From Isoetes taiwanensis (taxonomy: Eukaryota > Streptophyta > Lycopodiopsida > Isoetales > Isoetaceae), in contig JAJEKV010000014.1 in assembly GCA_021234155.1 (NCBI GenBank), forward strand, positions 9,569,563 to 9,633,562: DNA of 64,000 bases, given 5' to 3'. Shown here one piece after another: positions 11,173 to 22,771 of the stretch. The number at the start of each line of letters is the position of its first letter. The stretch's first letter is position 1. Position numbers and translations under genes: made by a program. The notes below the pieces were generated by a model, which was not told where the DNA came from, made no database searches, and was given only the letters and a program-made list of their open reading frames with translations.

Positions 11173-14100
11173 TTACATCTGCAGTAAAGCATTACTTATC
11201 TTTCTTAGTTCTGCAAGCGCGACAAGGGCTGCCACTTGACCTTTTCCACCAAGAACACTCTTTGGTGGTTGCCCTGCTCTATCCTTAGGAGCATTCCACG
11301 TAGAACCCTCCCTCACCTTCTGAGTTAATACTGACTCAAGGACCTGAATTACAGAAAGTCAATACAATCCCTAATACAAAGTTCTGCCATAAAGATAAAC
11401 ACTGTTTACCTGAATATGATCAAGCATTGACTGGCCAAGTGCCTGCAGTGCCAATGGGGCAGTTTTTATCTTCCTTGGGGATTCGCCACACTTCAAATTT
11501 GCAACAGGTTCTGAAATATTGCTCACAACCCCCGTTATTTCCTGTACACGACTTGGAGAAGCATTTTGATGATCATGACCCAACAACTTTCTTGGAGTGG
11601 AGTCCTTCACATCTTGAAAAAGACCTATTTCCAAAGGGTCTGCATATAGAGGATACTTATACTCTTCAACTGGTACAAAACCACCAGACAATGCGTTGAC
11701 TGGATCACTCCGAGAGAGATCATTGACTTGGTCCAGGTCTGCACATGGGTCTCTATAATTTTCGGAACGATTTTGGATTGGCAAATTACTTTGTTCATTA
11801 TCAGATGAAATTAACAACGTAGACTGTGAAAGATCAGCTGTTTTAGAGGGCTCGCTTTCATTAGCTACATAATCTGTCACGGTGGATGGAGTTTCACCAT
11901 GTTCAGGACTTCTTGATTCCTCCATAATTCCTTTTCCATAAACAGTTCCAACATCATCTCCAGATAAATTTGACACATTTGTGGATTTCAGTATGGTATT
12001 GTCAGCTTCATTAGGGTTGCAAACCTTAGCGCCAGCTGCATTGTCTATGTCGATACTTGCTTCGGAATTGCTAGAACTGGTTTGATGCACCACCAGTCCC
12101 TTGTCCTTAATTCCATAATGTTTTGCCTTTTTCCCAATGGTACCATTACTCTGTCCACCGAGAACTTCATCAAAAGTGGCCTTTTGAAGCATAGAGCTTT
12201 TCCATTTCTCTTCCCAGTAACTTCCAGGTAGAGTCAATTTCAACAATTCTGGAGAAGAGGAAGCCGATGCCTGATGCCGTATTGCAGAGCCTTTGCTATT
12301 TGCAACAGATTTTTGATTAGCAGGTGGTGAAGTGCTTCCAGTACGAGATTGTCTGGCATGTTCCATATGCCGAGCACCTTTGGAAACTGAATGAGGTAGG
12401 GTTCTTCCTGCTGCTTCAGCAAGTGGTTGAAGAAGCTTTGCATTTTCAATCAGCTTTCGCACGTCTTGAATTTGAGGAAAGTTAAGAAGCCTCTGCAAGC
12501 ATCCCGTAGCATCTGGGGCAGCCAGTAATGCTGCTCGTACATAATGTAACATTGACACTGCCAAAGCTGAAATAAGGGCACTACGAGATGAAAGGCTCCC
12601 ATTGCTTTTGTCATCGTTGCTTCCTTCTAAATAGAGTGCTGCATTGGAAGCTGAGAAAATTGCATCCCAAACAAGCAATAAATCTTCCAAAACAAATTCA
12701 CGGCTAAAAAGCAACCGTAGCCAGCGCAATGCAAAATATTGTGGCTCCACCCCCAATTCAACAAGATGAGTATACAGCGATACATCAGCTGCAGCTAAGG
12801 TACGGTATAATGCAGCACATGCTTCAAGCACTGGTGGAAACCCCAGTGCTGATCCTGGGCCTGTTACCATGAAGTAATCGGCCATGGCAACTACCCCACC
12901 CTCACCAGTCATCAAAGCATCAAAACTGCAGTATGCATCATGTTCAAGGAATCTTGAAGAAACCAGAGCCCCAAGTTCCCCTTCAGCCCCATACATATCA
13001 CTGCCCATCACAATCACTTTCACATCTATATCAGAATTAGCCTGATATATATCACCTAATGCATCTTCACCCTCTTTATCTGCAGTAGATTTTTTACATT
13101 CATTGCCAGCTAATGCTGGCAATTTCCCATCTGGAAATAGTCGTGCTGCCTTTAACTTGGCTTCTCTGACCTCCTGAGATGCTGTCTCCTCATCAAACCT
13201 ATCATCAAATAAGTCTTCGTACCGATGCCTTATCCGAGTGAAATGCATCACGTCGAGGTGAAGGATATACAGAAGAGGCGCTAGAAGTTCATGCATTCCT
13301 GCATATAGAAGCATAACAGTATTCCAATAAAGTTCTAACACCCCAAACACAACTTGGACCACAAAATACCTTGTCGATAACTGCAGTGAGGATGAATTAA
13401 TGACCAAACCAAGAGGATTCTTCGTAACATTGCTTGGCATGATGGGCTTTGGAAAAAACTGCCATGCTCTGGATAAAGACGAGCAAGATCTTTATCAATG
13501 ATCCTTTCCAGCTCAGCATTTCGAAAATACCGACCCCAAATGCTCTCTGCAATGCCAGATAAGAACCATGAGATGGGAATCGAAGGATTATGGAAATTCC
13601 AACATTTTTCAGCATGAAAGGTTGATTTCTTAATGCATTATTGCTTTATATGTTGAATTGATTATTTCCCTTTGGTAAGACTTCGATGGCAAAGAAAGCT
13701 TCTCACCAGGATCCAAAGAAAGTGGATTGTCCATGCTGGCATCAGGCGGTTTTTGGCCCTCCTCCATAAGATGTGGATCCACAAGTAGCCGTCTTCTATA
13801 TTCTGCATACCTGAATAGAAAATGATCCAGGTATTTAAGGGTAGAAACGCAAACTGGCTGCGCTTGACGTGAACCAAAAGCAAATAAACAGCTTTATTTG
13901 CTTATTTGTGTAAATTTTAGACATAGCAGCAAGTCCTACTTTGTGAGTAAAAGGTATGGGATTTCCAAAAAACTAGTCAACAAATAAACAAAATAAGGAA
14001 CAAACCTGCGACGGGCTGTGGCTGTGACTCGACGCAATCCATCGACATTCTGGTAACTTGAAGGCAGTACTCCAAGCATCACTCTCCATTGGACTCCCCT

Positions 14101-14250
14101 AAAGCTCCATTTAACAAGGGCATCATGTTGAGGACTGTTGCTGCTGCTGCCGCCGTTTTCTTCTTCGCTATTCCCTAATGTTTCAGCAGCCTCATTCAGT
14201 TTCTGTTGCATACTTCTTATACTCTTTCCTTCTAGATTATTTGGCGGCAT
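11173..14250 (-). CDS. TBC1D5-like Rab GTPase-activating protein, 5 exons
   Basis: Exons on the minus strand are 14250-14006, 13810-13707, 13546-13370, 13298-11410 and 11343-11173. All introns are GT-AG with phases that join, giving 861 residues. The start is the ATG at 14250 (MPPNNLEGKS). Residues 51-56 (RGVQWR) open the TBC domain. The arginine finger is in IIDKDLAR (R139) and the glutamine finger in YRQG (173-176), followed by MHELLAPLLY. These are the catalytic residues that stimulate GTP hydrolysis on Rab proteins in membrane traffic. The rest of exon 4 is a Ser/Asn-rich, poorly ordered tail, and the C-terminus SMLDHIQVLESVL is helical. No frameshift or stop interrupts it, so I read it as a working host gene. 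The family is certain. The TBC1D5 subfamily and the Rab partner are inferred. Confidence 0.93.
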
Positions 14251-15535
14251 CAATCACCCATCAATTGGGTCACATGCCTTTGGCCTTACCCTAACAAGCT
14301 CAATTTCGCTGCTTCCCACCTCCGTCTTCAAAAGGAACAAGTCATCTTCGGTCTCCCTTGAGTTTGCCTTTTTAGGTTGCCCGAATATTTCAGAATATGC
14401 CAGAAATTAGCAGGTAAACTATGGTTGGACAATCAGTGAATGAAATGGATGGATAACTCCATTGTCTTCATTGGAGGAAGTTTCGCTCCAACTTTGACTT
14501 AATTCTAGTGGCAATAGAAAAAAGGATTTGAGATGATTCGAACTTTCTTGAAGTCCAATATTATTACCGGTCCGATGCATTTATTGGCTCCCGATTTGGG
14601 CTTGGATTCCAGGGGGATTTAGACTCATGGAATAGGGGTATTAGACTCGTGGTTTTGGCATGTATGGTTATTCCACGTTTTGAATACCCATAATTTCAAA
14701 TTAATATTAGCCAAGTCGAATACCTCCAAGATGGGAAAACTCCTTTGTCGGAATTGTTATCCCCAAAAAAGGGGGTATTAGACTCGTCTAAACTCACACC
14801 TGCATTACACAAGTCGAATACCCAAGGGGGTATTAGGCTCGCCTAAACTAAGTTATGTATTGTGCAAGTCGAATATCCCCTTCGGCTATCCCACAAGTCG
14901 AATAGCCCCCTTACAACATGAAAATCGGGTCGCTTTTATTGTCTGAAAGTGATTAGTATGAAGCCAATTCCATGCCCAGTGAAAGTTAGATGCTACAACA
15001 GGTTAAAACATGACCAACACTACTATTGTAAGATTTGAACCCACAAATCCAGAATTATCATACCCCCCTTGCGACATATATCTCCTCAGTGGCATCTAGA
15101 CGAAGCTCTAAAATCACAAAAACAAATATATAGAAAGTAAAAACCTACAAGAATGAACAAGAAAAACTAAAAAACTGAGCAGACCCACATTATTTCTTAC
15201 AAAAAGAGGTTAAAGACATAGAATCTTTAAGATATTTTGGCCAAAAATATTGAGTAGCGTTCCTTTTTTTTAGTGCACAGCATGCAAATGATTGATTATA
15301 AGCTTTAAAGTTTTGCAAATGATTGATTATAATCTTCAAAGTTCCTCAAATGGATGAGCAGTTAAGTAAGAGAAGGTATGAAACACAATAAAACCCAACC
15401 CATGGTCTATAGCTTACATTGGCTTGCCTTGTTCCTTGAGCTAGAACCCAGCTGCAAATCTTATTCCCATAGGTCAAAAACTTGACCTTATTCCAAAACA
15501 GGGGATATGATTAGTTCCATAAAAAATCAAGAAAG
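14251..15535. other. Region upstream of the TBC gene
   Basis: Contains the TBC 5' leader and probable promoter, but I see no distinct TATA or known element. Between about 14570 and 14930 the words AAGTCGAATA and ATTAGACTCG recur in both orientations and resemble the GCCGAATACC repeats near 16560-16690, so a decayed small element is likely. Confidence 0.5.
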
Positions 15536-15540
15536 GTAAT

Positions 15541-15675
15541 TGTGACGATTAACCATCAGGTCTGGAGCGTGTGATTCAATTACATCCAAATCGTCGTGGC
15601 CTTTTCGGTTAGTATGCATAGTTACCACTCCAGAAGTAGTGGGTTCAAGTCCTGTTCAGACCCTTAAATGTGACA
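15541..15675 (+). repeat. TRIM left LTR
   Basis: 135 bp, TG...CA ends. It contains GGTTAGTATGC (15607-15617) and GGTTCAAGTCC (15642-15652), spaced and ordered like the A and B boxes of a tRNA gene. Confidence 0.9.
15607..15652 (+). promoter_or_regulatory. tRNA-like pol III promoter boxes in the LTR
   Basis: GGTTAGTATGC resembles a degenerate A box/D-arm. GGTTCAAGTCC fits the B box consensus GGTTCRANNCC. The second LTR keeps both (15915-15925 and 15950-15960) with single changes. Activity is inferred from sequence only. Confidence 0.5.
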
Positions 15676-15848
15676 GTATGATTTGGATAACCCATGCCTT
15701 AATGGTGTGGGCAACCCGTAATAGGGTTGGGGGTCGAGATGGTTGTCGTCACATTCTTTGGTTTCAGTCCCTTGCAGATCGACTTCGGACCGCCCCAAAT
15801 TCCCCCGGTTGCAAGCCTTCAAGGAGGGGGGCCTTGAGGGGAGGATAG

Positions 15849-15982
15849 TGTGACGATTAACCATCAGGTCTGGAGCGTGTGATTCGGTTTCGTCCAAATC
15901 ATTATGGCTTTTTCAGTTAGGATGCACAGCTACCACTCCAGAGGTAGTGGATTCAAGTCCGTTCAGACCCTTAAATGTGACA
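15849..15982 (+). repeat. TRIM right LTR
   Basis: 134 bp, the same start and end as the left LTR, followed directly by GTAAT. Confidence 0.9.
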
Positions 15983-16549
15983 GTAATCTTCTGTTGAATG
16001 CTGAGAAGGGATTTATCTAGCCGGATTTACCGGATCTTTTTACTTTACAACGTAGAGTCTGAAAAAGGGGGGAAAATAACTCGCTATACTTCCTCATGAT
16101 CATTTCGTATGCTGGCATATGGTTGAAAAATCAAGTGAGGTTTGAATCTTCAAAAATATAGATGATTGAACCTAGGATTAACACATTTGAATAAAATTTA
16201 GGAACAAAAATTGAAACTAAAGAAAAACTTAGATTTCATTGACTAAGGGCACAAGATTTTGTTACAAGAAATCTTCAATCGACTATGGCTTATACAGTTC
16301 TGTCAATGATCGAAATGATTTCTAAAAATCGACAAGAAATGGTTAGCTGCAAGCTCTAAGCTTCTGACAACAAATATTACACTTTAAACACACAAAAAAG
16401 CTGAGGAATGACGATTGTCATAGCCACCGTGTGCCTGGGGTTGCAAAGCGCCATAGCCGCCGAGCACCATCGCCGGATCTCCGCTTGAAGGAAAAAAACT
16501 CCGTAATCGGTAGGGAATGCAGCCAATTTTTTTGCGTATTCAGCCCACA

Positions 16550-16690
16550 TATTCGCAAATTGGGTATTCGGCTTACAGGTTAGCATGGTTAAATTGGCAG
16601 GTCGAATACCCCCTTTCCGGTTTTTTTTAACCAGAAAAAAAAAATAGACGATGCGAGCCGAATACCTTCCGAGGGTATTCGGCTTACAAT
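16550..16690. repeat. GCCGAATACC repeats with perfect hairpin
   Basis: AGCCGAATACC (16656-16666) and GGTATTCGGCT (16674-16684) form a perfect 11-bp stem with a 7-base loop. GGGTATTCGGCTTACA also occurs at about 16562, so the hairpin arms belong to a locally repeated motif. Confidence 0.7.
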
Positions 16691-17027
16691 TTACTGGAAT
16701 CGAGGTCCAGATCGAGAGCCTATATTTCCATGACCTATTGGTCTTCGTGGACGTTAAAAAAACTATTCTATTCTATTCCTTCGTGTTTCTTCTTTTCTGT
16801 GCTTATTAGCATTGTTGCACAAATGCAAATTCAAGTTTCCTACACTCTGAGGCTATTCGCATTGTGGAGAAAAGCCATTGATGGCTGTTTAGGGTTTTCA
16901 CCGCTTGCTGGACAAAGGCGGCTCCAATAAGCAGGCACAGAACTATGTTACTGCCGTTATGCTTGCAATGGAATGAGTTTGCCCTGAGCACTGAGGAATC
17001 CACACCTTTATATAGATTTAGAACTTT

Positions 17028-17312
17028 TTCTCTTACCATCATACCATTGCCCTTATAATGTGATTGTTCAAATAGACACTCAATAACTTCTTCCCAAAAT
17101 TCTGGTCTATTTTTTCTTAGTTTGCTTATGATTCTTTGCTTGTTGAAGAATTTGCAGGACAAATGAGAGCTTTACATAGAGGTGAGAATTTTTCTCTTAC
17201 TATTATGCTATTGTTCTTATGATGTGATAGTTCAAACATGCATTCCAAAACTTCTTCCCAGAAATTCTAGCCTGTCTTTTCAAAGTTTGCATGGTATTCC
17301 TTGCTTGTTATA
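17028..17312. repeat. Diverged tandem duplication, about 165-bp period
   Basis: Copy 1 (about 17028-17150) and copy 2 (about 17193-17312) share TTTTTCTCTTAC, ATGTGAT(A/T)GTTCAAA, AACTTCTTCCCA and TTCCTTGCTTGTT-like words. An open frame at 16806-17162 (-) overlaps the first copy and shows no domain. Confidence 0.7.
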
Positions 17313-17429
17313 ATTTATTGGGGATAATCTCAGATTACTATCAGACATGTTCTAAAATGTTATCTTCAACCATAAGCAAGATTTTCCATATTCTACTATA
17401 ACATATTTGATTGGTTATATCTGATTGAT
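17313..17429. other. Short AT-rich spacer
   Basis: No feature seen other than AT richness. Confidence 0.4.
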
Positions 17430-17810
17430 ATTATTTTTTATTTTTATTTTTGAAGAACTGTGTCATCAATATATTAAAAGAATGGTAATGTTACAAAGCA
17501 AGTGAGGAGGAAGGAGAACTGCCCCAAAGAGACAGCGATACCTCGACACTCCACAACAAACTCACAGAAAAACTGCAACTCTACTGCTGTACAAACCTAC
17601 CATCACCATCTACAACACCCAAGAAGTCCCGCCAAATGGCAAACTTCCGCTCTACTAATCCCGGGAACACCAGAAAGCTTTGAAATAGCTTGTACCTGAG
17701 TCGAGGAATCAGAGAGGCTGCAGGCTGCTGAATCCCCTGAAAGATCCACAACCGCCGCCGCTTCCAAATCAGCCACACCAACCAAGCCACGCACAGATGC
17801 CATAATAATA
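17430..17810 (-). pseudogene. 3' end of a truncated plant LINE
   Basis: Read on the minus strand, a frame contains VAWLVWLIWKRRRLWIFQG (about 17795-17740). This fits the Trp-rich end of the zinc-finger/RT C-terminal region of plant L1-type elements (WxLWKxRNxxxF). It is followed by a 3' stretch with TTAATATATTGATGACA, then an A-rich run (CAAAAATAAAAATAAAAAAT read on minus, at about 17430-17455), as in a LINE tail. No RT core remains upstream in the window, so this is a 5'-truncated copy. The call rests on a short motif. Confidence 0.45.
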
Positions 17811-18803
17811 TTGTTTATGCCCTCCTCTTACAATTTTGCATGGCAGCCTTAAATGGCCACTCTGGTAGCCTACATGGTTGTCACTTCAACCTTTTTCTTG
17901 TAAAATAATAGGTTGTGATCAGTCGGTTTTTAGATCAAATGCTTCGCATGCAACAGCCGAGAGACAGATCGAGCACCACAAGCAGAGCAGGCCGACTAAT
18001 CCTTATCAGACATTTCGCATGGATGACTTCTTCCATTGTGACATTCTGCAATGTTCTAGTAATGCAAGAAGAGGTGGATGTTGTTATGTCTTCTACCATT
18101 CTAGTGACTTGCAGCCCTGAGGTCACGGATGCCTTGCAGCACGGCCGGAGTGCCCAGCAAGTGCACTGTGAGGTTCAGATCTTCAAGGGAGGTTCTGTCC
18201 TTCTGAAGAAGGAGGATGGAAGCCGTCTTTCTTGCATCTGTCCCTCTGGCCACCTTGCAAATAGGATGATCATATGAAAAATTCGATCACAAATGGCCTA
18301 AGTCGGCTTTATACACTCCCTCATAGTACAAGCACTTGTATATCTATTATATCTTTTATATAATACACATTTTGATGTGTAGGATACATCAGTTGCTCCT
18401 TTTCATCTGAGCCATCGAATTTTAGAGGTTAAATCTCGGCCACATGTTTAGATGTATGGGCATCCATGGGCATGCGTGGGGCCATCCACTCTATCAATGA
18501 ATCGTCGGATCAAAAAGGAAGATGTGATCCTGGTCAGTTAATTTTTAAGGGAAAGTGCTAGGAAGTTGCACCTATTTATGGCAATATTGAGGTGTCACTC
18601 AACATTAATGTAACAATTAATTATGTGTCTTTCTTTGAAGGGTGTCAGGAAGCTTCTTTAAAAGTGGATTTGGTGTAGCCAATCTTGGCCGTTAGATCAA
18701 AAGATCATGAGAAATCATAACCATTAAATTTCCATAAGAAGGTGCAATGAAGATGTAGTGTCTTGCTTGATGAGAATAATTAATATGTTGACTTTTTTTT
18801 TTA
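17811..18803. other. Intergenic, no gene seen
   Basis: Short frames at 17878-18120 and 17915-18277 overlap and lack support. Phrases such as GCCGTTAGATCAAAAG near 18690 resemble ends of common plant non-autonomous repeats, but no boundary could be fixed. Confidence 0.45.
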
Positions 18804-18965
18804 ATTGTTTTCAGAGGCCCGTAACTTGCAGTGGAGGGGTCCGATTAGGGTGGGGCCTATGCCATTGGATTCCACTTGTTGAGACTTTTCAATAAGTGGT
18901 GTCTTGGCATTGTTCTGTCGCAGTTGAAGCTGATGTGTTCGAATACTAAGAATCTTTTTAGAATC
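18804..18965 (-). repeat. Minisatellite terminal module, inverted copy
   Basis: The reverse complement matches the module at 80-254. Shared words include GTAACTTGCAGT, AGTGGTG(C/T)CTTGGCATT and AAGAATCTTTTT. It directly abuts a GAATC-orientation array, the mirror image of 2157-2382. Confidence 0.8.
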
Positions 18966-19556
18966 TAGGGGAATCTTCATGAGATCTTAGAGAATCTGGA
19001 GGAATCTCAAGAAAATCTTAGTGAATCTATGTGAACCTCAAGAGAATCTAATCTTAAGGAATCTATGGGATTCTTGGGAGAATCTTCAGGAATCTAAGGG
19101 AATATTTATAAAATCTTTGAGCATCTAGGGGGATCCTAGAAAATCTAGAGGAATCTTTGGGAATCTAGCGTAATTTAAAAGAATGTAGAAGAATCTACAT
19201 AGAATCTTAGGAAATCTAGAGGAATCTTGGGATAATCCTTGGGGATGTTGGGAAATATTAAGAGACTCTTAGGGAATCTATGGGAATCTTAAGAGAATAT
19301 TTGGAAATCTAAGGGAATTTTCATAAAATCTTTGAGAACCTGGGGGAATCTTGATGGAATCTTGGAGAATCTAGGGAAATCTTCCTAGGATCTTAGAGAA
19401 TCTAGGAGAATCTACATAGAATCTTGGAGAATCTTGGGAATATTGAAAGAATCTTTGAGAATCTTAAGGAGTCTACGAGAATCTTCATAAACTCTTTGAG
19501 AACCTAGGGTCTTGATGGAATCTAAGGGAGTCTAGGAGAATCTTCATAGGAAATCT
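18966..19556 (-). repeat. GAATC minisatellite array
   Basis: About 590 bp of GAATCT(A/T) units at about 10-12 bp spacing. Same family as 255-904, starting at the terminal module. Confidence 0.85.
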
Positions 19557-20182
19557 AGTTGACATAAGTTTTTGAGTGGCATTTTCCTTTGAAAAAGTTA
19601 TAAGTGGCTATTCCTGTACCCTCAAGCTGAACAAGAATTTTGGAAAACTGTTACAATATAGCTGTTGTACAAACATCCAGATATGTGAGTCAATCCAATA
19701 TTAAGCCGTTCTATTTGCAAGTAATGCAACATCAACATGGGTTTGCTACTTAGGTCTTGTAACTGGAATGCTAAAAGCAAAAATTAGAAAGGTATAGAAA
19801 TAAGAGTAGCAAGGACATGAAAACCAAGTTCGGAAGCTGGACTAGTTGAAGCATATGAGTTCTAGAATTTGATTGCACATTATTTTCGTGTAAGTTATAA
19901 ATCCATGGTACGTTATGGACTTCTCTTTCAGGAAATGACTTAGGACAAAAAGCTTTCACGAAAATTTAAGAATTCTACATAGATCTCAATAGAATATGTT
20001 AGAAGATAGCATCTACGAGAAAACTAAGACCATTTCTATTGTTCCTTTCCCTTTGCCTTTATGGAATTTTAAGGAATCTATATAAATGCTAATAGAATAT
20101 TTTTTATGGTAGCATTTAGAAGGAATGGAGACCATTTCTATTGTTTCCTTTATAAGGCAAAGACATCTTTGCTAGACAATAT
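19557..20182. other. Spacer between two arrays
   Basis: Non-repetitive AT-rich sequence with a short duplicated phrase, GACCATTTCTATTGTT, near 20028 and 20129. No gene seen. Confidence 0.5.
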
Positions 20183-21180
20183 TGGAAGAATCTAGGGGAA
20201 TCTTGATAAGGCCTTAAAGAATCTAGAGGAATCACAAAAGAATCTTTAGAAATCCAGGGCAATCCAAGGGGATGTTCATAAAACCTTTGACAATCTAGGG
20301 GAGTCTTGATGGAATCTTAGAGAATCGAGGGGAATCTTCTTAGAATCTTGGAAAATCTAGGAGAATCTATATAGAATCCTAGGGAATTTAGAGGCATCTA
20401 GGGGAATCTTGATGGAATCTTGGAGAATAAGGGAATCTAGGAGAATCTACATAGAATCTTGAAAATCTAGAGGAATCTCGGGATAATATATGGAAATCTA
20501 GAGGCATCTTTGTAGAGGGAACTTTCATAGAATCTTTGAGAATCTAGGGAAATATTGATGGAATCTTGGAGAATCTAAGGGAATCTTCATAGAATCTAAG
20601 GGAATTTATGAGTAATCTACATAGAACCTTGGGGAATCTAGAGGAATCTCAAGAGTATCTTAGAGCATCTATGGGAAGAGAATCTAGGAGAATCTACATA
20701 GAATCTTGAGAATCTAGAGGAATCTCCAGATAATATATTGAAATCTAGAGGCATCTTTGTAGAATCTTAAAAATCTAGGGGAATCTAAGGGAACTTTCAT
20801 AGAATCCTTGAGGATCTAAGGGAATATTGATAGAATCTAGGAGAATCTAAGGGAATCTTCATAGAATCTAAGGGAATCTATGAGTAATCTACATAGAACC
20901 TTGGGGAATCTAGACGAATGTCAAGAGAATCTTAGAGAATCTATGGGAATCTCAGGAGAATGTCTGGGAATGCAGGGGAATCCAACAGAACCTTCAAATA
21001 TTTGAGAATCTAGGGATACCGTGATGGTATCTTGGAGAATCTAGGGGAATCTTCATAGAATTTAAGAAAATCTAGGAGAGTATACATAGAATCTTGGGGA
21101 ATTTGGAGGACTTTTTGGATAATCTTTGAAAAGCTAAGGGAATCTTTGTAGATTCGTAAGAATCTAGGGGAATTATTACA
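20183..21180 (-). repeat. GAATC minisatellite array
   Basis: About 1 kb of the same GAATCT units. It includes a higher-order duplication: blocks near 20390-20660 and 20665-20920 share GAATCTAGGAGAATCTACAT, a TCTAGAGGCATC stretch and ACATAGAACCTTGGGG. Confidence 0.85.
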
Positions 21181-21267
21181 CATTTTTGTCACAGATTTCT
21201 CCAGTGGTGTAGACCCTAAATAACAATAACTTGTATTATCTCTTACATATATACAATTATATAAGCT

Positions 21268-21366
21268 GCCCCCTTGTTAGCAGAGATTTGAGTGTCGCGC
21301 ATGGATCATTCAGATCTGAGATTGATGGTCTAGACGGCGACACCCAAATCTCTACTTATAAGGGGT
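21268..21366. repeat. Foldback repeat, MITE-like
   Basis: The left arm (21268-21298, GCCCCCTTGTTAGCAGAG onward) is inverted at 21336-21366 (GCGACACCCAAATCTCTA onward). Arms are about 30 bp with few mismatches, and the loop is about 37 bp. Confidence 0.8.
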
Positions 21367-22132
21367 AACTTAAGTTGGATTGATCTGGGCCGTCGAATGT
21401 CCTGGATGGACGTGCCAGATGGTGCCACCTAATGATTCCTCAAGCAACCCCCTTATTTGGGGCTTTTGATCCAGGCCATCGGATTTGGGAATTTGATCTC
21501 GGCCATCGGTAAAAAGGTGGATTTGATGTAGCTGATCTTAGCTGATAGATCAAAAGGGGAGGAAAAATCCTAGCCATTCCTCTGTACATGAGGCATGAAT
21601 ACAGAGATTATAGAAGACATGGATCCTAGAAGTGAGTGAAGCCTGAGAGGATGCATGAAGAGACACCCGAGTGAACAGTAGAGAAGTCTGGCGCCAAAAT
21701 TTGATAAGAGGGTTGATGCATCTGATACCAGGCAGACAAAGTAGCCATAATTTTGACCGGCGGTATGATTCTCGAAAAATACGGCCCATTAATGTTGTTG
21801 CAATGCATGCACGGACATCCCCTACGAAAATCCGCCATGTGGATGCCAAGTAAGCCTGCTCATTTTTCTGCTTGCCAACGAATATTGACTTTGGTAAAAA
21901 ATGAGCAAACCTGATTGGCCGTGGCAAATATGACGTGGAATTTTTTAACCCAAGTTACGAGCCATTTTGAGATCCCAAATCCGTCCTAATGCCTTCTTGC
22001 CAAGCATGGCATCACAAATCGAGGATCGGGGAAGGGGGGGGGGGGGTCCATGCTAAAATGGGCAGGCGCCCAGTCCACATGAAGGGTCATGGCGTCTATC
22101 CAAAATTGGGATTGCCAGTCTGTAGTGGGATA
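21367..22132. other. Intergenic, no gene seen
   Basis: Overlapping short frames at 21550-21927 lack any domain. A run of G follows GGGGAAGG near 22030. Confidence 0.45.
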
Positions 22133-22558
22133 TTAATAGCGAGGCGGGGCACCAAGGGAAGCATGTGGACTTGCTTCAGCTATAGCTAGATGTGCCAAGG
22201 CCTGCAGAGATGCTGCTTTGAATTCTAGAATGAGAGGAGTATCCAACTGTTTGTAGAGATTTTCCCATTCAAAATTGAGCATCATCCCAAGTAAGCGAGA
22301 ATCCCAAATGAGAGGAGTATCCCAACTGTTTGAATACCAAATAAAAGAGATAGTTCCCAATCGACCGACAGGACATGATTGTAATAGTAAGACTTGAGAA
22401 TGTTAAATGTACCTGCGTGCTATAAATGGAGCTGAGCATAGCCAGATCATTGGGAGCATATAAGTGCTGTTGAACTGCATCCAAAGCTTCATTGATCCAA
22501 AGAGGAAGAAGACTAGCCAATTCTGGCATATAATCATTTTGTAGGGCACGGGCCCAGT
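22133..22558 (-). pseudogene. Two exon-like segments of an unrecognised gene
   Basis: On the minus strand a segment at 22558-22413 lies between an acceptor (GATGTAG) and a donor (CAG then GTACAT). It encodes WARALQNDYMPELASLLPLW and continues as a helical Leu/Ala-rich stretch to IYSTQ. A second segment (22246-22133) follows an acceptor (AAACAG). It encodes LDTPLILEFKAASLQALAHL and more, to a stop. The composition and splice sites look like real host exons, but I do not recognise the protein. The large transposon begins 81 bp upstream at 22639 and may have separated these exons from the rest of their gene. A 30-bp phrase around GAGAGGAGTATCC is duplicated, which gives two possible acceptors. 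Confidence 0.35.
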
Positions 22559-22638
22559 CTACATCAGAGAGAAATTTGTTGCCTCAATGAGAAGAAATTG
22601 ATCTTCATCCTGACCCAGCCAGAGGGCACATGATCTTC

Positions 22639-22665
22639 AGGGTGAAAGCATGTTGTAGTGGAACA
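22639..22665 (+). repeat. Left terminal inverted repeat
   Basis: 27 bp starting AGGGTGAAAGCATGTTGTAG, an exact reverse complement of 33831-33857. Confidence 0.93.
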
Positions 22666-22771
22666 CCCTGGGTGTCCCCCCTAAAAATGTGGTGGGAGAT
22701 ATCAAATTTGTGGTGCGATTTTAAATGTTTGTTTGGCGCCTAGTGCATAACTGCCCGGATTCAATCATTTC

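Larger units (their letters stand above)
15536..15987 (+). mobile_element. TRIM-type miniature LTR retrotransposon
   Basis: A 442-bp element (15541-15982) with two direct repeats of 135 and 134 bp that begin TGTGACGATT and end AATGTGACA. It is flanked by an exact 5-bp target duplication, GTAAT (15536-15540 and 15983-15987). The internal part is about 170 bp and has no ORF worth naming. A purine tract, GAGGGGAGGATAG, lies directly before the right LTR and fits a polypurine tract. Such non-autonomous elements depend on proteins from other LTR elements. Which strand is sense follows from the purine tract position. The LTR pair differs by a modest number of substitutions. Confidence 0.92.

Noticed and set aside
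15639-15848. 69-residue frame in the TRIM interior
   Set aside because: It lies across the LTR edge and the polypurine tract; TRIM elements do not code for proteins.
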